Position numbers and translations under genes: made by a program. The notes below the pieces were generated by a model that was not told the DNA's origin, searched no databases, and worked only from the letters and a program-made list of their open reading frames with translations. Source: Rhodobacterales bacterium 34-62-10 (GTDB taxonomy: Bacteria > Pseudomonadota > Alphaproteobacteria > Rhodobacterales > Rhodobacteraceae). From it: 15,312 nucleotides of DNA. Position 1 is the first letter of the stretch. Each line of letters begins with the position of its first letter. The stretch is taken from NCBI GenBank assembly GCA_002282555.1, contig NCJR01000029.1, positions 1 to 15,312 on the forward strand, read 5' to 3'. Shown piece by piece: positions 6,320-14,476 of this stretch.

Positions 6320-6913
6320 ATGAACTACGCTACGCAAGCTATCGCCGCTAGCCTCCGGGAGGCCCGAACCGCGAAGGGGATGAGCCAGCGCGATCTGAGT
6401 GCCCTTGTAGGTGTCCCGCAGGCTCAGATTTCGCGCATCGAGGCGGGGACCGTCGATCCGCGCGTCACGAGCCTCATTGCTATAGCGAATGCACTCGATC
6501 TGGAACTGACCCTCGTTCCACGGAAGGCCGTCCCGGCCGTGAAGTCCATCGTGCGCCAGTCCGGCGGGCAGGCGGACCCAACGCGCGGCCCGTCGCAGAA
6601 GGAGATCACCCGCATCGCGGAAACTCTGAGCAGGCTGCAGGTGGCGATGCCGAACCTTGATGGGGTCATGCGTCTGCAGAAGACCTTTGCTGACCTTCAG
6701 CGCTTTCAGCTCCCCACGATTGAACCTGAAACCCTCAGAGCCCTGCGCAAGTCGCTGGAGCGCATCGAGGTGCCGAGCTTCCAGATAGAGGCTCTTACGC
6801 GGAGCCAGGATGCGATGCAGAAGCTGCGCAACCAGTTGGCGCACCAACCGTTTGTTCCGTCGCAGGACGCGAGCCCAAGGCCAGCCTATTCGCTGGACGA
6901 AGACGATGCCTGA
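6320..6913 (+). CDS. hipB: HipB-like antitoxin, XRE-family DNA-binding protein
   Basis: The protein has 197 residues. Residues about 7-65 are a helix-turn-helix of the XRE/Cro type: LREARTAKGMSQRDLSALVG, then VPQAQISRIEAG and VDPRVTSLIAIANALDLEL. It should repress its own promoter through the four operators just upstream and neutralise HipA. Residues 95-197 form a long, mostly helical extension rich in Leu, Arg and Gln, ending acidic (SLDEDDA). Classical HipB is only about 90 residues, so the extension is unusual. ATG 6320 fits the normal XRE N-terminus; in-frame starts at 6296 and 6299 would lie inside operator O4. No strong Shine-Dalgarno is visible (AGAAAAGA at 6303-6310). The 3' end overlaps hipA by 8 nt, which indicates translational coupling. 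Confidence 0.88.
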   Translation: MNYATQAIAASLREARTAKGMSQRDLSALVGVPQAQISRIEAGTVDPRVTSLIAIANALDLELTLVPRKAVPAVKSIVRQSGGQADPTRGPSQKEITRIAETLSRLQVAMPNLDGVMRLQKTFADLQRFQLPTIEPETLRALRKSLERIEVPSFQIEALTRSQDAMQKLRNQLAHQPFVPSQDASPRPAYSLDEDDA

Positions 6914-8138
6914 TGTCTCGGTCCTCAACGTCCTGCTTCATGGCCATAAGATTGGGACCCTGACCTATCTGGGCGGGGAGAGGACCGTCTTTGCCTTTAC
7001 TGACGACTACATCGCCAACCCGCAGCGGCAGACCCTGAGCCTGAGTTTCAAGGACCAGAGCGGCGATCTGATCACTGACCATCGGCCATATAAAATCAAA
7101 CTGTTACCGTTCTTTTCTAATCTTCTTCCTGAAGGTCATCTGCGCAGATATCTGGCCGAGAGGGCCGATATCCACCCCGACCGTGAGTTCTTCCTAATGT
7201 GGGTGCTGGGGCGTGATCTGCCCGGCGCGCTTGTCGTCGAGCCGGCGGATGGAGACGCATGGCCACCGGTGACGGACGAGGACCTTGACGCGGCGGAGCC
7301 GGTCGGCGCGCATGACGACGTCTTACGGTTCTCGCTGGCCGGTGTGCAGCTCAAGTTCTCAGCTGTCAGCGACAAGGCTGGCGGCCTGACCATCCCCGCC
7401 AGCGGGGTCGGCGGCGACTGGATCGTCAAGCTGCCGTCCCAGGAGTATCGCGGCGTCCCCGAGAACGAATTCTCGATGATGACCCTTGCCCGCATGATCG
7501 GCATCGCCGTCCCGGCTGTCGACCTGATTGACGTGACGCGGATCGGCAATCTTCCAGCAGGGGTCGACAGGCTCGGCGACAAGGCCTTCATCATCGAACG
7601 GTTCGATCGCACACAAGAGAAGGCTGCGGTCCATATCGAGGATTTCGCGCAGGTCTTTGGGGTCTTCGCCGAGGACAAGTACAAACGCGCAAGCGCAGCG
7701 AACATCGCCCGCGTCATTGCGACGGAGTCGGAGGTCACCGACACCGCCGAGTTCATCCGGCGGCTGACCTTCACGGCGCTGATCGGTAATGGTGACATGC
7801 ATCTCAAGAACTGGTCGTTGATCTACCCGAATGGCCACCATGCCCGCTTGGCGCCGGCCTATGACTTCGTGTCGACGATTCCCTACATCCCGGGAGACCG
7901 GGCGGCGCTGAACTTCAGCCGCACGAAGGATTTCGAAGGCTTTACGCTGGACGAGCTGGAGCACCTCTCGGCAAAAGCAGCGCTGCCGACAGCCCTTGTT
8001 CTTGCCACGGCGCGCGAAACCGTCGCTCTCTTTCTCGAGAAATGGGCGTCCGAAAAGCATCATCTGCCCATGCACCAAGAAGTCGTCACGGCGATCGATG
8101 CACACCTGCGACGCATGCCCATCGTGACGGCGGGATGA
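6906..8138 (+). CDS. hipA: HipA family serine/threonine kinase toxin
   Basis: This 410-residue kinase toxin begins at ATG 6906, overlapping the hipB stop by 8 nt. The N-terminal subdomain (about 1-100) includes LNVLLHGHKIGTLTYLGG and the LLPFFSNLLPEG motif. The HipA core begins with FSLAGVQLKFS at 142-152, a hallmark at the nucleotide-binding loop. Next come DWIVKLPS with the catalytic lysine candidate and ENEFSMMTLA. The catalytic loop is GNGDMHLKN at 294-302 with Asp297, and the metal-binding motif is YDFVST with Asp320. All expected kinase motifs are present, so the toxin looks intact. E. coli HipA phosphorylates glutamyl-tRNA synthetase and stops translation; other family members have other targets, and this one cannot be told from sequence. 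Use of ATG 6906 is supported by homology to MPDVSVLNVLLHG-type N-termini. Confidence 0.94.
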   Translation: MPDVSVLNVLLHGHKIGTLTYLGGERTVFAFTDDYIANPQRQTLSLSFKDQSGDLITDHRPYKIKLLPFFSNLLPEGHLRRYLAERADIHPDREFFLMWVLGRDLPGALVVEPADGDAWPPVTDEDLDAAEPVGAHDDVLRFSLAGVQLKFSAVSDKAGGLTIPASGVGGDWIVKLPSQEYRGVPENEFSMMTLARMIGIAVPAVDLIDVTRIGNLPAGVDRLGDKAFIIERFDRTQEKAAVHIEDFAQVFGVFAEDKYKRASAANIARVIATESEVTDTAEFIRRLTFTALIGNGDMHLKNWSLIYPNGHHARLAPAYDFVSTIPYIPGDRAALNFSRTKDFEGFTLDELEHLSAKAALPTALVLATARETVALFLEKWASEKHHLPMHQEVVTAIDAHLRRMPIVTAG

Positions 8139-8186
8139 TGACCGCCCCGAAGGTAGCCACTTCGTTGGTCGCGCCCGTTGCTTTGC

Positions 8187-9490
8187 CTAGGCCGGCTCTG
8201 CAGCCGGCAACATCCCGGCAAACAGCTTCTTCAGCGCATCGACATGCGATCCCGAGGGACCGGTCATGACGAGCGTCGCGACTTGCAGGGTCTCGTCGGC
8301 GCCTTCACGTGCAATGGCGTAGCGGGTGCAAATCGGTTCGGGCGAGAGATCGCCGTGATGGGGGTAGAGCAACATGACGTCCCGGCAGCCATACAGTTGG
8401 CTAAGGCCATCAACTGATACACGTCAGCTTGGCTGATCCCCTGTTTGGGGTCGTCGATGCGAGGGGCCATCCGCTTCCACTTGGTGTCGACGACGAGGAC
8501 GGCTTGATCCGCGTGTCGGATGATGAGGTCCGGCTTGGTCCGAAACCGCCCCGTATCGGCTTCGAACAGGCAGTCCCGATGGCCGCCCTGTGCTGAAACC
8601 CGGTATCCGCTTCCGGCCAGAGCGCGGGTGACCAGTCTGGCGACGTATTGCTCGAACAGGGCATTCATCTCGAACAAAAGCGCATGACCATCCATAGCCC
8701 CCGCGCTGGTCTGCTGGTGCCGATCGCCGAGAAGAAGACGCGCGAAGGAAAGGAGCTCGCGCCACCGCTGATTGGTCCTATCCAGAGTGATCTGGTCCCA
8801 TCGCAGCGCTGGGACGGGAACCTCGGTCACATCCGCATAGGCGAAGCCCAGCTCGCGTAGGATACGCTGATTGTCGGGGGCCTGGGCCACGCGCTGCAAA
8901 CGGCTGACGGCGGCGCGCATCACCTGGTTGAGCGCGATGTCGGAGGACAGCTCGTCGTACCGACAGGCAAGCCGCTGCGGCGCAACCGCATGGCGGGAAA
9001 ACTGTCGGGTGACGTCGAGCCTGCCGCGCAGGGCGGGGAGGTCGTCTGCATGGTCCACATAGCGGCGCGGCAGACCCATCCGCACCGCTTCCATCAGGCG
9101 GGCGCAAAACAGGCGGATCAACAGTTCCAGAATAGTGTCCTTCTGCCATCCGAGCTGCGCCATCGATCCTGCATCGATCCGCAGATCGTGAACCACCGCC
9201 AGCATGTGGATGAGACGGCGACGAAGGGTTTCGTCAGAAGCGTCGTGCTCTCCAAGACCTTCGATCTTGGGGAGGATCTCCAGCTGACATCCCGGCGCGG
9301 CGATCACGCCGACCACGCCGCGGGCCCGCAGGCCTTTGCGGCCGTGTTCGAGCACGCCTTCGCCGCCTCGGCCCGCGAAACTGGAACGCGCCGCGACGGC
9401 GGCAATCCGATCAGCCTCGGCGGTCGGGATGGTCGTGTCGTCATCCCCGTAACCGATGCGCTGCCATTCGCGGAGCGTGCGGCGGATCAT
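8187..9490 (-). pseudogene. mcrC: McrC nuclease subunit, frameshifted near the 3' end
   Basis: McrC is the nuclease partner of the McrB GTPase. The start is ATG 9490, overlapping the mcrB stop as ATGA (9490-9487). The 5' frame gives an N-terminal beta-rich region, then a PD-(D/E)xK nuclease: TKPDLIIR with Asp321, VVDTKWK with Asp335 and Lys337, and GISQADVYQLMA up to residue 362. Near 8399-8405 the conserved sequence moves to the -1 frame. It resumes as QLYGCRDVMLLYPHHGDL and ends at 8187, for a reconstructed length of 434. The uninterrupted 5' frame instead runs to 8264 with an unrelated 44-residue tail (408 total). One missing base, for example a C in GCC(C)AACTG, explains this. Catalytic residues lie upstream of the lesion, so partial activity is possible. 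A sequencing error is also possible. Confidence 0.85.
8191..8208 (-). terminator. Hairpin at the end of mcrC
   Basis: GCCGGCT (8191-8197) pairs with AGCCGGC (8202-8208) over a CTGC loop, covering the last McrC codons. hipA and mcrC converge here with 48 bp between their ends. There is no T-run on either side, so terminator function is uncertain. Confidence 0.25.
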
Positions 9491-12294
9491 GAGCCGAGAA
9501 GCCGCGCGTAATCGAAGCCGTCGTCGCGCACGTCCCACCGGAAGCGCGGCATCGCCTCACCATTGTCGAGCCCCGGTGGCGCCTTCAGGACCGACCTGTT
9601 CAGAAAGCCCCCCTTGATCGGCCTGTCATGCGTTTCCAGATCGCCGAGTACCGCGGCGATCTTGCCCCAGTCCTCGAAGAAGTACTCGGCCAGCAGCGGG
9701 ATCACCTTGTGCCGCATCACCGCGTCGACATCCGCGCGGGTGTTGCAGCCGGTGAAATAGGCATGACCGATCTGGTGATCGCGATCGTAGAGATACTCGA
9801 TGCGTTCATTGATGATCGTCAGAAGGTTCGGCAGATCGATGCCCGTGCGGGTCGCGGCCTTCTTGAGGACGGCCGGATCGGGCATCATTTCCCGGAATGT
9901 GAACCGCCGCCGCAGTGCCGTATCGAGCAGAGCGATGGAGCGGTCTGCCGTGTTCATCGTGCCGACGATATGCAGGTTCGACGGAACACCGAACTCATCC
10001 CCCGAGTAAGGCAGGCGCACCTTGAGCTGGTTGGGCTGGCCGAGCCGCTTGTCCGGTTCCAAGAGCGTGATCAGCTCGCCGAACACCTTGGAGATATTGG
10101 CCCGGTTGATCTCGTCGATGATCAGGACGAAGGGTTCGGGTTCGGACGGCCCCTCGTTTTGCTGGCTGTTCATGTAGCGCTCAAGGGCCGGGACGTTGAG
10201 CTCGGCGTCATAGAGGGCGTAGATCGACTTCTGGGAGAACTTCCGGGAATAGATCTCGCCGACAGGCACGCCGTCCCGATCGATCCAGAGCCAGCGGACG
10301 GCGCGGCGATGGGCATACCCGCCTTCGGGGCGGGGGGCAAACTCGTACCCGCCCGTGAATTCCCCGATGGCTCGAAACAGTCCATTGCCTTTGGACACGA
10401 TGACGATGTCGCCCTTTCGGACCCAGTTCCGGAAGATGAAGGGCATTTGCACCATGCCGGATCTGGCATCCACAGTGCCGTTCTGGCTGCCCTGGGCTTT
10501 GCAGGCTTCGATGATCGCCTCTCGGCTTTCGAACTTGTCGTCCGACCAGTCAATGTCCTCGAAGCCGAGGAGGGCATAGTTGCCCTTGATCGCTTCTTCG
10601 AAGAGATGCGCGTCCTCGGGGTTGTTCGCTTCGCCAATCGACATCTTGAAGACCTGGCGGCCTTCAACACGTGTCGACTCCTCCTCGGAGGAATGCCCAC
10701 GGCTGGTCTCGGCGCGTTTCGCGATGCGCCGGAAGATGCCGGGCACCGTCTCCAGCCGGAAGCCGGCCGAGGATGTGTCCTCGCCATCATCTGCACCGGT
10801 CATGGGCTGTCGGCCCTCGACGAACTCTTCATAGGCCATCGACTGATGGAAGGTGACGAATTCGATCCGACCGGCGGCCAAGAGGCGTTGGTAGGAGGCC
10901 ATCAAAGCGGTGCGGTCATCCGGGACAGATTCGCCGCACAACCGAACGGCCTCCTCAGCGGTGCGGTAGGTCTTTCCGGTACCGGGAGGGCCGTAAAGGA
11001 TGATGTTGTGAGAGGTTGATCCCATGATCGGCACGGCCTTTTCGACGTCTGTTTTCGCGGGTTCCGCGTTTTCCCAAAGCTTTTCCAGCGCCCGCGCTGC
11101 TGCGGGCTTGATCAGAATTCCGGAAGACTGAGGGCTCCAGTCCTGCCCGCTGATCTTGCTCGTCAAGACCGCATGCGGGATGTAGGCATCCTTCCCTGGG
11201 TCCCGTATGTCCTCGAATTCCACATCGATGAAATCCGTGGTCTCACCCGCGGCGGCCTGCTCTTTGTCCCAGTGGAGGTCGGAGTAGGCGGCCTTCGCAA
11301 CCCGTCCCCTTGCGATGATGCCACGGAAATCGTCGCCGGTTCGGATCAGGAAGACCTTGTCGTCAGGCTTTGGCTTCTTCGAACTCGTGCGCCAACGATG
11401 GACTACAGTGCCTCCGGACGCGGTCTGCTGGCGGTCCTGCGCGAAAGTCTCCCAGTCCCAGCGTGACGGATTCCAGCTGATCAGATAGGTCGCGTCGCTG
11501 TCGCGCCAGCGCTGTTCAATGTCCGGCTCATAGAAATCGATCTCCCGGCCGAGCTCGGTCTCGAGCCTGCCGCGCAGGGCAAGAAGATGTGAATCCAGCT
11601 CGGAAATCCGCATCTTCCGGATGTCCTTCCGCGTTGCCACCTCAAAGCCTTCGAGGATCTCGCGCTTGTGCCGCGGGCTCGAAATCCGCTCATAGTGTTC
11701 GGGAAACAGGAGATGCGGAAGGATCTGACGCAGTTGGCGGCCATCGACACTGGGCACCTTGTCCAGGAACGCGCAGAACGCTTCATGGTCCTTGCGCTGT
11801 TGGGCCTGCAGCTCAGGCGGCAACTCCTTCCAGTCACGAACCAGGGCAATCAGGAAGCTCAGCTCCCGCCATCTGTGCGTGTTATAGGCCGTGCCCGCGT
11901 GGCCGATGCCTTCCAGAACCTCCGGGCTCAAGGCCGCAACGTCCTCGGGAAGCGGGGTGCCCGACCAGGACCAGATCTCTCTGACTCTCTGCGCTTTGGT
12001 CGCCGCGCCCATGTCGCTCGGAAAGTTGAACAGGATCCAGTGCAGCTCAGCCATCAGCTGGCGGCTTTCCGGTGTGCCTGAGGACATCTGCTGTTCGAGC
12101 TTCAAGTAATAGCTGTCCGTGCCTTCATCGGGATTCTGGACAAAGGTGCGGTCCAGCTCCGAGAGGTTTTCGGCCGTCCAAAGACGAAGGTCGGGCTGAA
12201 GGATAGAGCCATCCTGCAGCAAGCAGCGGTCGGCGAAGTCCGAGACCACAGGATACAATGCGGCGCTTTTTTCGTGCGGGTTGAATCTCGCCAT
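9487..12294 (-). CDS. mcrB: McrB-type AAA+ GTPase of a modification-dependent restriction system
   Basis: The protein has 935 residues, about twice E. coli McrB (459). Residues 1-265 are mainly helical, with the conserved HLLFPEHYERISSPRHKREI segment seen in large McrB relatives. Residues 268-395 look like an EVE/PUA-type modified-base reader: TYLISWNPSRWDW, then KVFLIRTGDDFRGIIARGRV. The AAA+ motor begins with Walker A GPPGTGKT at 435-442. Between Walker A and B, residues about 548-700 hold a second PUA/EVE-like insertion (GDIVIVSKGNGLFRAIGEFTG). Walker B is VLIIDEINRA with Asp727-Glu728, and the McrB signature MNTADRS is at 780-786. The family uses GTP to translocate and activate McrC. The start at ATG 12294 has AGGA (12306-12303) 8 nt upstream. 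It lies 85 bp after fic on the same strand and overlaps mcrC by ATGA, so co-transcription is likely. Confidence 0.93.
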   Translation of the reverse strand: MARFNPHEKSAALYPVVSDFADRCLLQDGSILQPDLRLWTAENLSELDRTFVQNPDEGTDSYYLKLEQQMSSGTPESRQLMAELHWILFNFPSDMGAATKAQRVREIWSWSGTPLPEDVAALSPEVLEGIGHAGTAYNTHRWRELSFLIALVRDWKELPPELQAQQRKDHEAFCAFLDKVPSVDGRQLRQILPHLLFPEHYERISSPRHKREILEGFEVATRKDIRKMRISELDSHLLALRGRLETELGREIDFYEPDIEQRWRDSDATYLISWNPSRWDWETFAQDRQQTASGGTVVHRWRTSSKKPKPDDKVFLIRTGDDFRGIIARGRVAKAAYSDLHWDKEQAAAGETTDFIDVEFEDIRDPGKDAYIPHAVLTSKISGQDWSPQSSGILIKPAAARALEKLWENAEPAKTDVEKAVPIMGSTSHNIILYGPPGTGKTYRTAEEAVRLCGESVPDDRTALMASYQRLLAAGRIEFVTFHQSMAYEEFVEGRQPMTGADDGEDTSSAGFRLETVPGIFRRIAKRAETSRGHSSEEESTRVEGRQVFKMSIGEANNPEDAHLFEEAIKGNYALLGFEDIDWSDDKFESREAIIEACKAQGSQNGTVDARSGMVQMPFIFRNWVRKGDIVIVSKGNGLFRAIGEFTGGYEFAPRPEGGYAHRRAVRWLWIDRDGVPVGEIYSRKFSQKSIYALYDAELNVPALERYMNSQQNEGPSEPEPFVLIIDEINRANISKVFGELITLLEPDKRLGQPNQLKVRLPYSGDEFGVPSNLHIVGTMNTADRSIALLDTALRRRFTFREMMPDPAVLKKAATRTGIDLPNLLTIINERIEYLYDRDHQIGHAYFTGCNTRADVDAVMRHKVIPLLAEYFFEDWGKIAAVLGDLETHDRPIKGGFLNRSVLKAPPGLDNGEAMPRFRWDVRDDGFDYARLLGS

Positions 12295-12379
12295 TACTGC
12301 TGTCCTGTGCTTTCGAGGGCCGTCAAATTGGATGTTTGCGCGTCTTTGGGTAGGGTGCCGTGCGGGGTGCGGGTTGAAT

Positions 12380-13942
12380 TCAATTCGAGAACGCCGTCGT
12401 CACGATCTCCTCCAGATCGGCGATCTCGGCGTCGGTGAGTTTGACGAAGGGGTCGCGGTCTCGCCTGCGCTTCGGGAACCGCCCGTCATTCTGGGTGACG
12501 AACAGGATCACCTGTCGTGCCAGAGCGTCCGGCATCTCGATGCGGTTCATGATGCCGCGCATCGCTGCATCGTGACGCTTGAGATAGGTGATCTCGCGCG
12601 GGAGATCCTCCTCGATGGTCTTGCGCACGCAGTCATAGAGGAATTCGGCCTCCGCCGTGCAGTCGTAGAAGCGGTAGAGATCGGCCGTGTCGTTCAGCAC
12701 CTCGACATTGCCGGTGGGCGTTGCACGCCACGTGATGTGCTCCATCAGCGGGCCGGAGTGGCCTTGCAGAACCGCCCGGTAATCGTCGATGCGGTCGAGC
12801 ATCACGGACGAGACCGGGAAGACCATCCCGGGTGGGGTGAACTTCCGCTCGGCGAGAACGTGATGGATCAGGCAGCGGTGCAGGCGGCCATTCCCGTCTG
12901 CCAGCGGATGGATGTAGACGAAGCCGAAGGCGATGATGGCCGCCTGCAGGACGGGATCGACCTCTTCGGCATCTGTCAGCCGCAGCCGGTTGTTGCAGGC
13001 GTTCAGCGCCGTCATGAGCTGGGGAACATCCTCGGGCCGCGCGCCGATGAACTCCGGCAAGGGGTCGTTGCTGTGGTCCCGTTCGCCCAGAAAGACCCCG
13101 TCGTCGCGATAGCCGATCGGGGTCAGGCGATCGTCGCCGATCAGGATCCGGTGCAGGCGGTAGATCTCGGTCTGATTGAGGGGGCGCTTGCCGGCCTCGA
13201 GCACGGCGCGTCCCCAGCGCTCCAGGCGGTTGACGGGCGGGCGCTCGCCTTCGATCTCGAAGCTTGCGCGGCTGTCGGCCAGCAGCATGAAGCTCGCCGC
13301 GCGCGCCACGACATGGCCGCCCGTCTTGCCGATGGTCTCCTTGGCCCGAGCGGCCAGATCGAGCGCGATCAACGCCTCGAGCTTCTCGGTGCGCCGGATC
13401 ACCGGGCAGAGGGCGCCGGTGCCGAGCAGGTTGTCCCGGACACGGTGGCGCTGCGAGAAGCGCTCCTTGCCGGTGAAGTATTGGGTGGGGTCCAGAGCCG
13501 GGACCGCCGTGACGGTTGGCGCATCCTCGAGATCGAGCCTGCGTCCTGTCAGGGTCTCGAAGAAGAACCACAGCCGCCGGGAGAAGGCGCCGGTCGGTGT
13601 GGCGCGGACGATCGCTTCGATGTCCTGTTGCGGAACGGCGTCAAAAACACGCTTGAGGATCAGGAGGTCGATGCTCTCGTGCCGCAGGGCAAAGCCGAGA
13701 TGGCCCTCCAGCGTCGCCTCGGGCAGGTATCGCTTGTCATAGACCTGCCAGATCCCATCCGCGCGGACATTGCCGCGCACATGGCGCTCCGAAATGCAGG
13801 TGGGGTTGCGCACCGGCGCAGGGATGCCGAACGCGGACACCAGCGCGGCCCACCCCGCGAGGTGGGCGCCCTCGGGAAGGGGCTCATCCTGAAAGAAGGG
13901 GGGCGTCAGGCTGTCGGGTCTCATGCGTCGAAAAGGCCTCAT
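12380..13942 (-). CDS. fic: Fic family AMP-transferase
   Basis: This 520-residue Fic protein has the catalytic motif HPLADGNGRLHR at 345-356 (His345, Asp349, Asn351, Arg353), in the sequence FGFVYIHPLADGNGR. Fic enzymes usually transfer AMP from ATP to a hydroxyl on a target protein. An inhibitory motif (S/T)xxxE(G/N) is built in upstream at Ser227-FEI-Glu231-Gly232. This suggests an autoinhibited enzyme (class II-like) that needs no separate antitoxin. The N-terminal 170 residues and the C-terminal 90 residues are not recognised; the C-terminus could be a winged helix (ARQVILFVTQNDGRFPK). The start may be ATG 13942 or ATG 13924; neither has a good Shine-Dalgarno. The promoter region carries an unusual repeat array. 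mcrB follows on the same strand, so the gene may lead a fic-mcrB-mcrC operon. Confidence 0.92.
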   Translation of the reverse strand: MRPFRRMRPDSLTPPFFQDEPLPEGAHLAGWAALVSAFGIPAPVRNPTCISERHVRGNVRADGIWQVYDKRYLPEATLEGHLGFALRHESIDLLILKRVFDAVPQQDIEAIVRATPTGAFSRRLWFFFETLTGRRLDLEDAPTVTAVPALDPTQYFTGKERFSQRHRVRDNLLGTGALCPVIRRTEKLEALIALDLAARAKETIGKTGGHVVARAASFMLLADSRASFEIEGERPPVNRLERWGRAVLEAGKRPLNQTEIYRLHRILIGDDRLTPIGYRDDGVFLGERDHSNDPLPEFIGARPEDVPQLMTALNACNNRLRLTDAEEVDPVLQAAIIAFGFVYIHPLADGNGRLHRCLIHHVLAERKFTPPGMVFPVSSVMLDRIDDYRAVLQGHSGPLMEHITWRATPTGNVEVLNDTADLYRFYDCTAEAEFLYDCVRKTIEEDLPREITYLKRHDAAMRGIMNRIEMPDALARQVILFVTQNDGRFPKRRRDRDPFVKLTDAEIADLEEIVTTAFSN

Positions 13943-14060
13943 ACTCGCGGATTATGGCCGCAAATCATGGGCCAGTGTCGAAAATCCTTATACGCCCATC
14001 GCGCCGAAAATCAATCACGGATGTCGAAAATGCGTCATGTGGGTGGGGACTGTCGAAAAT
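13926..14060 (-). repeat. Five copies of a TTTTCGACA-type repeat around the fic promoter
   Basis: Read on the minus strand, ATTTTCGACA occurs at 14060-14051, 14031-14022 and 13985-13976. ATTTTCGGCG is at 14011-14002 and CTTTTCGACG at 13935-13926. All five point the same way, with spacings of 29, 20, 26 and 50 bp. One copy overlaps the -35/spacer of the candidate promoter, one lies at the expected transcription start, two are upstream, and one is inside the first codons of fic. A directly repeated operator for an unidentified regulator is the simplest reading. Confidence 0.7.
13987..14014 (-). promoter_or_regulatory. Candidate fic promoter
   Basis: On the minus strand, TTGATT (14014-14009) and TATAAG (13992-13987) are spaced by 16 bp. 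Initiation near 13980 would leave a leader of roughly 38 nt to ATG 13942. It lies within the TTTTCG repeat array. Confidence 0.55.
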
Positions 14061-14168
14061 GCCATGACGCCAGGCGCTTGGTAAGCCCCGTGTCCGGTGG
14101 GAAGGACCGGCAGCGCGCCTTTGCACCCCGCGCAGAGAGCGGGACGGTCGATTGCCTTTGCCCTGCGT

Positions 14169-14399
14169 TCAGCCGGGCGGCGCATCGCGCCTCTTTTCCC
14201 GCGCCAGTCGCAGCTCCTCTTCATAGCACTCGCGCGCCGCCTGCTGTGCGAGAAGACGGACAAGGCGCATCAATCTGGGGTCGGGCGACCCACGGGGGGT
14301 GAAGGTCAATTCAGGCCCTTCGAAGACCATGCTTTCGCGAAGCGCCTCGAATTCGCTTGCCTTGGTCGGGCCTTCTTCTGGGCGGTCTTGCTTTGTCAT
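14169..14399 (-). CDS. Small protein of unknown function, 76 residues
   Basis: The start is ATG 14399, with AGGAG about 9 nt upstream. An in-frame ATG at 14462 would add 21 residues across the Shine-Dalgarno, so I reject it. The N-terminus is charged (MTKQDRPEEGPTKASEFEAL). The middle, SMVFEGPELTFTPRGSPDPRL, looks like a structured turn region. The C-terminus is a basic/acidic amphipathic helix (LVRLLAQQAARECYEEELRL). There is no signal, membrane segment or DNA-binding motif. It is divergent from the 247-residue gene and upstream of fic on the same strand. A role as regulator or accessory of the cluster is speculative. Confidence 0.65.
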   Translation of the reverse strand: MTKQDRPEEGPTKASEFEALRESMVFEGPELTFTPRGSPDPRLMRLVRLLAQQAARECYEEELRLAREKRRDAPPG

Positions 14400-14476
14400 C
14401 GCGGAAAACTCCTGAATCAAGGCGTTGAACGGGGGGAACCCGTGGTTGAGCCTATGGCGCATTCAAGGAGGAAGAC

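Noticed and set aside
5591..6928. Minus-strand frame of 445 residues covering the gap and hipB
   Set aside because: Half of it is antisense to hipB. The remainder in the gap has no known motif and no ribosome binding site.
9628..11019. Plus-strand open frame of 463 residues across mcrB, and the 673-residue one at 12281-14302 across fic
   Set aside because: Both are antisense to proteins with intact catalytic motifs, and neither has recognisable domains.
14127..14143. Small GC hairpin after the 76-residue gene as a terminator
   Set aside because: Only 5 bp (CCCGC with GCGGG) and no T-run on the minus strand.
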